Positions 25,092-31,655 of a DNA stretch of 33,358 nucleotides are shown in pieces (position 1 is the stretch's first letter; the number at the start of each line of letters is the position of its first letter). Under the pieces are notes generated by a model. The model had not been told where the DNA came from, did not search any database, and saw nothing but the letters and a program-made list of their open reading frames with translations. Origin of the DNA: a virus. A program made the translations under genes and the position numbers. The stretch is taken from the IMG/VR virus record IMGVR_UViG_3300042288_001838, positions 1-33,358 of that record; one strand, given 5' to 3'.

Positions 25092-25503
25092 GCTGCACAA
25101 CCTCTATGTTGCAACGTTCTAGAAAATCCATGCCCCTGGTATCTCTGTAGGCCATGCCATAGATCACTCTTGTTATGCCGGCCTGGTACAGCAACTTGGC
25201 ACAGTCCAGACACGGGGCATGCGTAACATAGCATGTTGCTCCGGATGCGCTTTCGGTTGATCGGGCCAGCTTGGCTATGGCGTTTGATTCTGCGTGCAGG
25301 ACTTCGGGTCGGGTCTGCAAGGAACCATCGGGTTCAAGAGACTCACAATTGTTGTCCCAGCCAGCGGGCATGCCATTGTAGCCTATGCCAATGATGCGAT
25401 CGTCTCGAACCAACACACAACCCACCTTCAAACGTCGAGCCGAGCTCAGGCCAGCATAGACATGTGCTGCCTGCATGTGAGCACCATCCCACTTAGTTGG
25501 CAC
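25081..25503 (-). CDS. cd: dCMP deaminase (140 aa)
   Basis: Converts dCMP to dUMP for thymidylate synthesis. The zinc site is complete: HAESNAIAKL (His and catalytic Glu) and THAPCLDCAKLLY (two Cys). Substrate-site parts RLKVGCVLV and IGYNGMPAGWDNNCE are typical. The start is GTG with GGAGA, which gives the expected PTKWDGAHMQAA opening; the earlier frame adds 31 residues lying over the neighbour's end. Fits with the nrd genes in dNTP supply. Confidence 0.93.
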   Translation of the reverse strand: MPTKWDGAHMQAAHVYAGLSSARRLKVGCVLVRDDRIIGIGYNGMPAGWDNNCESLEPDGSLQTRPEVLHAESNAIAKLARSTESASGATCYVTHAPCLDCAKLLYQAGITRVIYGMAYRDTRGMDFLERCNIEVVQHDR

Positions 25504-25840
25504 GACTTCTCCGATCAACAAGGTCCATCCAGAGTGCGTTGATGTCGGCATTGGCTCCGAAACGTTCGGTAAACTGTCGTTCCAGGTGCTGACCATAGGG
25601 AGTGTCGTGTGCGCCGTTCATGCGGCCCATGGCAACATCGTTGATGATGATGTCATCGATTTCCTGTTGTTTGATGTTGTCAGACGAAGGCCAGAGATTT
25701 TTTGGACAGCTGGCCCAGGGTACCAGGGCCTTCATTTGGATCACACAACCACAGGCCTGGCATTGTGACATGCCCAGGGCCAGAGGTCGATATTCAGGAC
25801 AGGTGCTACAGATTTTAAGACGTTCATCAACAAAACTCAT
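25493..25840 (-). CDS. DUF6171-like Cys-rich phage protein (115 aa)
   Basis: ICSTCPEYRPLALGMSQCQA then CGCVIQMKALVPWASCPKNL places six to eight Cys in the first 50 residues, typical of a zinc-binding 'CxxC...CxxCxC...CP' module in phages (DUF6171-like from memory). The rest is helical with QQEIDDIIINDVAMGRMNG. AAGGA precedes this ATG; another ATG is two codons upstream. It lies right after the tail-protein stop and before dCMP deaminase. Confidence 0.8.
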   Translation of the reverse strand: MSFVDERLKICSTCPEYRPLALGMSQCQACGCVIQMKALVPWASCPKNLWPSSDNIKQQEIDDIIINDVAMGRMNGAHDTPYGQHLERQFTERFGANADINALWMDLVDRRSRAN

Positions 25841-25848
25841 GTTCATCC

Positions 25849-28800
25849 TTACCAGGTATGTAGGTTAGCGCGTCGCCAGGTATTGCTGGCTATGCACACA
25901 TAGAAATAATTACCATCAAATCTTACTTCGCCAGCTGTACCAGCATCGCCCGTAGTAGCTGGAGCTGCCAGGGTGGTTATGCTGTTGATGTTGTTGGCGC
26001 TGGTGGGTATGCTGGTGTATACATTGGTGACCCAACTATTTAGGTTGCCGATGTTACTGCTGTTGGAACTAGTCCAGGCGTTTAGGTTACCGATGTTGGT
26101 ACTATTAGAGCTAGTCCAGGCATTTAGGTTACCGATGTTGCTGCTGTTGGAGCTAACCCAACTATTAAGGTTGCCAATGTTGGTACTATTAGAGCTGACC
26201 CAGGCATTTAGGTTACCGATGTTGGTACCAACATTACCCCATACACGATCATCAGTGTAGTACAGGTTAGCACCTTCGGCAACGCCAGTGGTGGTTATGG
26301 TTCTTAGCCAAGTGTTTATGTTGCCAATGTTGGCACTATTATTACTGGTCCAGGCATTAAGGTTACCGATGTTGGTGCTATTGGAACTTACCCAACCGTT
26401 GATGTTGCCGATGTTGCTGTTGGTTGTACGCAGCCAGCTGTTGATGTTGCCAATGTTACTGCTGTTGGAACTAGTCCAGGCGTTTAGGTTGCCAATGTTA
26501 CTGCTGTTGGAACTAGTCCAGGCGTTTAGGTTGCCAACATTGCTATTAGTAGTACGCAGCCAGCTGTTGATGTTGCCAATGTTGCTGCTGTTGGAGCTGA
26601 CCCAGCTATTAAGGTTACCAATGTTGGTACCTACATTGGCCCATACTCGGGTATTGGTAAAGTATAGGTTAGCCCCTTCGACCAGATCCGTAGTAGTAAA
26701 GTTATCTATTAAAGTAACTCTGCCATGAACGTGATTAAGTTCTAGGTTGGCAAAATTAAAACTGATGCTGGATGTGTCCACAAAGTTTTGTGGCATGTTG
26801 GTAAGATTGGCATAGAGTTTCCAGCGTCCGTCGGCACTGGCATCTCTGAACAATCCACTGTAACGTGTACCAGAGCTGACATATTCTCCATGTATGCCCA
26901 GATCATAGGTATCGCTGGGATTGCCATCGCCAAAGATAATGCTGGGATCTTGAACGTTCAGGATATTTGCTTCGAAGTTAGCTGCTGCACCCAGGACATT
27001 AAGATTGCCCGTAATGGTAACATTGCTAAACTGTACGTCTACCTCAGGGTCGACGTTCTGGCTGATTCTTATCTGACCTGTGACATTGTTGTACAGTACA
27101 CCCGTACCAGCAAAGATATTGGTTCTGACTCTAGCAACAGTATGATAGAGATTGGCTGTACCTTCTCGCAGTGCATCTGTGGTGTGGTTGGCTATGTTGC
27201 TGACCCTACCATCTAGGTCGCCTATGAATAAGTTGGCTCTGATGTTGCCTGTGGTGTCTGATCTAAGTGCTACGTTACCATTGTATTTTATTTCTAGTTG
27301 TGCCCCGGTATCGTGAAACGACGTAGTACCAATGTACAAACTATTGCCGCTTAGATAAAGGTCTCGCCAACGATGCGTTGCATTGCCCAGATCATGCACA
27401 TTATCGGTTGCGGGCATGATGTTGCCAGCAGCCCAAAGATTGTCTACATAAACACTGTCAACATGTATGTTGCCCCAGGTCTGTGACACTGAACCAAGGT
27501 TATACGTGCTGCTTACATCTGGTAGGATGTCGCTGTTTACATCGGCACCTAGGGTAAAATTATCCGTAGTGGCATCACCCAGGATGATGTTGCCACCGAC
27601 AGTCAGGAACCCATAGATGTTGGCATTGCCCAGCACTTCGATGCTTTCCTGAACAGTCAAGTTGCCTTGCACTGTACTGATGGTAAAGGCATTGCCTGAT
27701 ATCCACTTCCTAAGAGCGCCGCTCCAGATCAGCAATTCTCCATTGCCAGGATATCGAACCGTATTAATGTCTACATCGTCCAGGTCCCATAGGAACTGAG
27801 CACCGCCACCGCCGATGTTTTCGGCTAGTTGACGTTGTACGCGATCCACAAACTGTCTATAGTGATCGCGGAGCTGCTGGAAGGTAACAAACTTTTTGTC
27901 TAGGTCGCGAGTGTCTACGCCTAGTCCGGCATTGATGCCTGCAATGTCCGTAGGGGCAGCTTCATTGAGTAGTTTGGTCTTTTTCTTGAGATCACTGATG
28001 GATTGGTTGGCAGTCTCTTGCAGTTTCTGCATCAATCTATCAGCATGAGCATCCAAACGATCCGAACTGGTGCGTACGTGTTCATAGATTACATCGTTAT
28101 GCTCGGTCTTGGCATCAATGTCAGCCAGCATGCCTTCGACTTCTTCAACGCGTTTGATGATGCGGTCATAGCGATCTTCGAACAAGGTATCACCGTCGAT
28201 GCGAGACTGTTCTCGTTCTAATAGCATTTTACCATCGGTAATGACCTTGGCTACCTGGGCCTTGAGGTCACGATGTGAATCCTGTATGCGAGTATTTTGT
28301 TCTAATAGAGTCTTGCTCAGACTCTTTATTTCCTGTTCAACCAAACCAACATGCTCATCGATTCTGGCATCCAGGCGAGGTATGTGAGTGGTTAGTTCTT
28401 GGATGCGTGCTACGGATTGTGCATGAGCTTCGGTGCCTTGATCCAGTCCCTGACCTAGTGCATCTAGCTCTTGCTTGAGTGTGGTAATGTTGCCTACAAT
28501 GTGCGTGACCTGCTCGTCCAGTACCTCAGCATGTTCGTGGTTGGCCTTTTGAATGTTCTCCAACACCTTGCCTAGCTCTGCGGTGGCTACATCATGTGCT
28601 AGATTGCTTTCAGTAAGCTCTTTGTTTAGATCATCATAGCGCTTTTCTATGTCCTGCAGATTTTCTTGCAGGGTGGTAACATTGCGCAAATTCTCATCCA
28701 GAGCTTCCAGGGCTTCCTGGTAGCGAGCATTGGTTGAACGTTCCAGCACCAGGCTGGTGTCCAGCATGTCCTGTTTGAACTCTAGTATTTCCTTGGCCAA

Positions 28801-29382
28801 CTTGACCACATTGCCATCGATGTCGTCTATGTGCTGACCCAGAGCCACTGCGGCTTCTTGAGTGGCATTGAGATTGTCATAGATGTCTAGCTTTTTGAGA
28901 TAGTCGACATCCTCGGCTACGTGCTCCAGTTTGGTCTTCATGGGACCAAGATCGGCACGGTCTTCTACGGCCTGGCGCAGATCCAGAAGCTTCTGTTCCT
29001 GGGTCTCAAAGTGATTGATGATGCGGAGGTTTTGCTGGTCAACGGCTTCGTCGACCAGCTTCTGTAGACTGGTGGTCTTGGTGGTTAGAGTACGAAAACT
29101 TTCTCGGATGGCCTGCACTTCGGTATTGACCTGGCGAGCAATTTCTTCTCGCAAGGGTTCTATCTGACTGAGCAGGGCCACCATGGCGCCTTTGAATTCG
29201 CCTTCTTTGACTACATGCTTGAGATCTTCACGGATCTTTTCAATCTCAGCACTCATGAGCAGCATCTTGCCCAGGTTCTCGTTTACAACTTCCAGGCTAC
29301 GGGCATAGCTCTCGAGCACTGCCGGATCATGCGCCTCGGACTTGGCTTCGGAATTAAAGGCTATGAATTTTTTTAGATCCAT
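25849..29382 (-). CDS. Virion/tail-fibre-like structural protein with repeats (1177 aa)
   Basis: Three parts are visible. Residues 1-520 are an almost continuous coiled coil of Asp/Glu/Leu heptads (KELTESNLAHDVATAELG type). Residues 520-915 are beta-rich, with ANIYGFLTVGGNIILGD, STYNLGSVSQTWGNIHV and EGANLYFTNTRVWANVG. Residues about 917-1120 are 13 repeats of a 14-residue unit around GN(L/I)NxW. The end DAGTAGEVRFDGNYFYVCIA and TWRRANLHTW is the usual terminal strand block of tail proteins. It is most likely a trimeric tail fibre or base-plate appendage. It stands behind a possible late promoter. Confidence 0.9.
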   Translation of the reverse strand: MDLKKFIAFNSEAKSEAHDPAVLESYARSLEVVNENLGKMLLMSAEIEKIREDLKHVVKEGEFKGAMVALLSQIEPLREEIARQVNTEVQAIRESFRTLTTKTTSLQKLVDEAVDQQNLRIINHFETQEQKLLDLRQAVEDRADLGPMKTKLEHVAEDVDYLKKLDIYDNLNATQEAAVALGQHIDDIDGNVVKLAKEILEFKQDMLDTSLVLERSTNARYQEALEALDENLRNVTTLQENLQDIEKRYDDLNKELTESNLAHDVATAELGKVLENIQKANHEHAEVLDEQVTHIVGNITTLKQELDALGQGLDQGTEAHAQSVARIQELTTHIPRLDARIDEHVGLVEQEIKSLSKTLLEQNTRIQDSHRDLKAQVAKVITDGKMLLEREQSRIDGDTLFEDRYDRIIKRVEEVEGMLADIDAKTEHNDVIYEHVRTSSDRLDAHADRLMQKLQETANQSISDLKKKTKLLNEAAPTDIAGINAGLGVDTRDLDKKFVTFQQLRDHYRQFVDRVQRQLAENIGGGGAQFLWDLDDVDINTVRYPGNGELLIWSGALRKWISGNAFTISTVQGNLTVQESIEVLGNANIYGFLTVGGNIILGDATTDNFTLGADVNSDILPDVSSTYNLGSVSQTWGNIHVDSVYVDNLWAAGNIMPATDNVHDLGNATHRWRDLYLSGNSLYIGTTSFHDTGAQLEIKYNGNVALRSDTTGNIRANLFIGDLDGRVSNIANHTTDALREGTANLYHTVARVRTNIFAGTGVLYNNVTGQIRISQNVDPEVDVQFSNVTITGNLNVLGAAANFEANILNVQDPSIIFGDGNPSDTYDLGIHGEYVSSGTRYSGLFRDASADGRWKLYANLTNMPQNFVDTSSISFNFANLELNHVHGRVTLIDNFTTTDLVEGANLYFTNTRVWANVGTNIGNLNSWVSSNSSNIGNINSWLRTTNSNVGNLNAWTSSNSSNIGNLNAWTSSNSSNIGNINSWLRTTNSNIGNINGWVSSNSTNIGNLNAWTSNNSANIGNINTWLRTITTTGVAEGANLYYTDDRVWGNVGTNIGNLNAWVSSNSTNIGNLNSWVSSNSSNIGNLNAWTSSNSTNIGNLNAWTSSNSSNIGNLNSWVTNVYTSIPTSANNINSITTLAAPATTGDAGTAGEVRFDGNYFYVCIASNTWRRANLHTW
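26029..26628 (-). repeat. 42-bp coding repeats in the tail protein
   Basis: Thirteen units of 14 codons with core GNLNAW or GNINSW, in one block of eight and one of five, split by the segment TTTGVAEGANLYYTDDRVWG. Linkers alternate between SSNSSNI and LRTTNSN forms. Copy number is likely to vary by slippage or recombination. Confidence 0.9.
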
Positions 29383-29412
29383 GTTAGCATTCCAGATATG
29401 GGTATATTAGTT

Positions 29413-29420
29413 TATTTATC
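29413..29420 (-). promoter_or_regulatory. Possible T4-type late promoter box
   Basis: GATAAATA, 30 bases before the ATG of the tail-protein gene and in the 57-bp space after nrdB. One base differs from T4 TATAAATA. A structural gene is the expected client of a late promoter. Confidence 0.45.
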
Positions 29421-29439
29421 TGGTACAACTTTGCCCGAT

Positions 29440-30435
29440 CTAGGCTGCACGCCCCCAGACGTCCGACCAATCGCCACTCAGGGCACCCTTGGCATAGTCC
29501 GTAGCACGGTTTTCAAAGAAGTTAGTATGTGTGGGAGCATTGATCATTTCTTCGACCCAAGGCAAGGGATTCTTCTTAACCTTCATGATTCCCTTAAGGC
29601 CCAGGCTAATAAGGCGACGGTCAGCAATATAGCGGATGTAAGATTTAACGTCACTACGGTCCAGATCAGCCATAGGTGCCACGCCAAATGCCAGGTCAAT
29701 AAACTTATCCTCCAGATCCACCATCTTAGTGGCAATGGTATAGATTCGAGATTTAAGATCGTCATTCCAGATCTCTTTGTTTTCTTCGATGTAGGTACGG
29801 AACAGTTTGATCATGTTCTCGGTGTGCTGTGTCTCATCCACAATGCTCCAGGTCACTATCTGACCCATGCCACGCATGACTCCGTGGCGAGGAAAATTAA
29901 GCAGCATGATAAAACTACTAAAGAGCTGCATGCCTTCCGTAAACGCGCTAAATGCTGCGATGTGTGCGGCTGTAGATTCCTTAGTACCATTTTTCGAGCT
30001 GAGATCCAGAAGGTAATCATGCTTTTCCTTCATCTCTGAATATTGCAGGAATTCATTGTAGGTGGTATCGGGCATGCCCAGGCTCTCGATGAGATGACTA
30101 TAGGCAGCAATGTGCAGGGCTTCCCGAGCCGCAAAGCCCAACAGCATCATTCTTACTTCGGGCTGAGGAAAGTAGGGCAGATAGTTTTTAACATAGCCAC
30201 CGGCTACGTCGATGTCGCCCTGCGTAAAGAAACGAAAAATGTTGGTCAGGAACTTGCGCTCGTGTTCGTTGAGGCGATTTTTCCAGTCCTTGACATCTTC
30301 CAGCATGGGTACTTCGGTATGCAGCCAGTGACTCTGTTCATGGGCTAGCCAGGCTTCATAGGCCCAGGGATATGTAAAGGGTTTGAAATACTGTCTTTCG
30401 TCTGTAAGTTTGAGTCTATCTTTCTTGGGAGCCAT
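29440..30435 (-). CDS. nrdB: Ribonucleotide reductase class I, small subunit
   Basis: Carries the diiron and tyrosyl-radical site: HTEVPMLEDVKDW, then EALHIAAYSHLIESL, where Glu, His and the radical Tyr have E. coli spacing, later AFTEGMQLFSSF and DETQHTENMI. With NrdA it reduces ribonucleotides to deoxyribonucleotides in the cytoplasm. The length of 331 aa is slightly short of the E. coli protein (about 375). The ATG is 7 bases after GAGA. Its first 20 bases overlap the end of the endonuclease gene. Confidence 0.96.
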   Translation of the reverse strand: MAPKKDRLKLTDERQYFKPFTYPWAYEAWLAHEQSHWLHTEVPMLEDVKDWKNRLNEHERKFLTNIFRFFTQGDIDVAGGYVKNYLPYFPQPEVRMMLLGFAAREALHIAAYSHLIESLGMPDTTYNEFLQYSEMKEKHDYLLDLSSKNGTKESTAAHIAAFSAFTEGMQLFSSFIMLLNFPRHGVMRGMGQIVTWSIVDETQHTENMIKLFRTYIEENKEIWNDDLKSRIYTIATKMVDLEDKFIDLAFGVAPMADLDRSDVKSYIRYIADRRLISLGLKGIMKVKKNPLPWVEEMINAPTHTNFFENRATDYAKGALSGDWSDVWGRAA

Positions 30436-31129
30436 TGCGTTCTCTATTAGTGTTCCAGTGTGGTTGTAGTCTGCCAGGAACCCATTCAGGACCTGGCGGT
30501 TCAGTACTCATCTTAGTTGTGATGCCGTTGTTATACCAGGTACGACCCTGGGTATTCTTGTTTCCTTTCATCCGAGCTGCCAAAGCACGTTTATGCTCAT
30601 CGGTACTAACTGCTGCTAATTGCCGGGCTCGTGCTGCTGGGTCTGACATGGGATTATACTTAGTCATGCGCTCTGACATAGCTGCCTTGACCTCGTCGCT
30701 AAAGGGATCTATTCCCTTTCGTTTGTCATACCCTCCAGACTCTTTTCTCCTTTTGATCATCTGGCGATGCTGTTCTTGTCTCTCTGGAGTTTGCCACAGA
30801 GCTTTCATTCTTTCACTAATGCCTTTACGTCCAGACTCATCATGTATTATACCAGGTGCTAGGTTTCGATTGATATACTTCTCTAGAAAAGCGTCACGAC
30901 CCAACTTACGATATAGCTGGCTCAGATAACGTCTTTCTAGTATTGCTGCTCTGGGATGTTCTCGGATCAACCTTACTATAAAGTTGCTATAGTTATCCTG
31001 AACATACTTGCAACTTGATAGATATCGGTTACCTAGGTCAGCGGGATCGGCGTTACGATTATACTGGCATCCTATATAAAGTCTGCCAGTAGTCGTTTCT
31101 TCTAGTACGTACATATAGGGCTTGGCCAT
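30416..31129 (-). CDS. GIY-YIG homing-type endonuclease (237 aa)
   Basis: YMYVLEETTTGRLYIGCQYN (3-22) gives the GIY-YIG core; ILERRYLSQL holds the catalytic Glu. Two NUMOD3-like helices follow (GRKGISERMKALWQTPERQE, FSDEVKAAMSERMTKYN) and the C-terminus is GRTWYNNGITTKM with EWVPGRLQ, as in phage homing enzymes. It is probably a free-standing mobile gene inserted beside nrdB; T4 nrd genes are known hosts of such enzymes. GGAGG precedes the ATG strongly. Confidence 0.88.
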   Translation of the reverse strand: MAKPYMYVLEETTTGRLYIGCQYNRNADPADLGNRYLSSCKYVQDNYSNFIVRLIREHPRAAILERRYLSQLYRKLGRDAFLEKYINRNLAPGIIHDESGRKGISERMKALWQTPERQEQHRQMIKRRKESGGYDKRKGIDPFSDEVKAAMSERMTKYNPMSDPAARARQLAAVSTDEHKRALAARMKGNKNTQGRTWYNNGITTKMSTEPPGPEWVPGRLQPHWNTNRERNGSQER

Positions 31130-31149
31130 GTTTCCTCCAGGTTACATAG

Positions 31150-31178
31150 TATATATAATATTATGATCCTTGGCTCAA
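31150..31178 (-). promoter_or_regulatory. Candidate promoter for the endonuclease
   Basis: TTGAGC (31173-31178), 17 bp, TATATA (31150-31155), in the only AT-rich gap of the region and directly before the endonuclease gene. It does not belong to the GGTGC cassette class and is weaker; homing genes often carry their own promoter. Confidence 0.45.
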
Positions 31179-31207
31179 GCATGACTTCGATATGCAAACA
31201 ATACTAT

Positions 31208-31462
31208 CTAGGAGGCATTTTGGATGAACTCTAGGAATTGTTGTTCTTTTAATACACCGGTATGTCTTTTTACTTCGCCATTCTCATCGATGATGATCAT
31301 GGTGGGTACTGAGGTTACTTTGTAGCTTTTTACCAGATCAAATTTTTCGTCTATGTCTATTTCTTCGATGGGTATGGTTACTCTAGAACCTAAATTCTTT
31401 ATGATGCTGTTCTGCGTCTTGCAGGGCCCGCACCACTCGCCGTAAAACTTAAGTAGTTTCAT
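31208..31462 (-). CDS. Thioredoxin (84 aa)
   Basis: LLKFYGEWCGPCKTQNSIIK places the redox WCGPC near residue 10; TSVPTMIIIDENGEV supplies the cis-Pro loop (VPT) and the closing strand. At 84 aa it is the short phage thioredoxin type. It probably reduces the ribonucleotide reductase large subunit during each turnover. Its start overlaps the coiled-coil gene by 14 bases, and it lies 0.2 kb downstream of nrdA, supporting that role. Confidence 0.93.
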   Translation of the reverse strand: MKLLKFYGEWCGPCKTQNSIIKNLGSRVTIPIEEIDIDEKFDLVKSYKVTSVPTMIIIDENGEVKRHTGVLKEQQFLEFIQNAS

Positions 31463-31652
31463 CCCGCGCCTCTATGTTGGTTAGTTTTTCTTCTTGGATC
31501 ATCTTAATAATATCCTTGGTTAAACGCAGTTCGCGCTCAACCCAATACATTTTCTCCTGCAGCTCGGCTAGCTTTTCCTTGTAAAAAGCCAGCTCTCTTT
31601 CTTTTTGTTCTTTGAGTTCATAGACATCTTTTAAAAGAACAATCTTACTCAT
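31449..31652 (-). CDS. Coiled-coil phage protein (67 aa)
   Basis: Almost wholly one coiled coil: VYELKEQKERELAFYKEKLA, ELQEKMYWVERELRLTKDII. Proteins of this type between nrdA and thioredoxin occur in T4-like phages of aquatic bacteria, from memory. The role is unknown. GAGGG precedes the ATG. Overlaps thioredoxin by 14 bases and follows nrdA after 3 bases. Confidence 0.8.
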   Translation of the reverse strand: MSKIVLLKDVYELKEQKERELAFYKEKLAELQEKMYWVERELRLTKDIIKMIQEEKLTNIEARDETT

Positions 31653-31655
31653 GAT

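Noticed and set aside
25973-26728. Plus-strand Leu/Pro-rich ORFs opposite the tail repeats
   Set aside because: They are reverse-strand readings of the GNLNAW repeats (LPMLLLLELVQAF), a product of the 42-bp repeat unit with no start signals.
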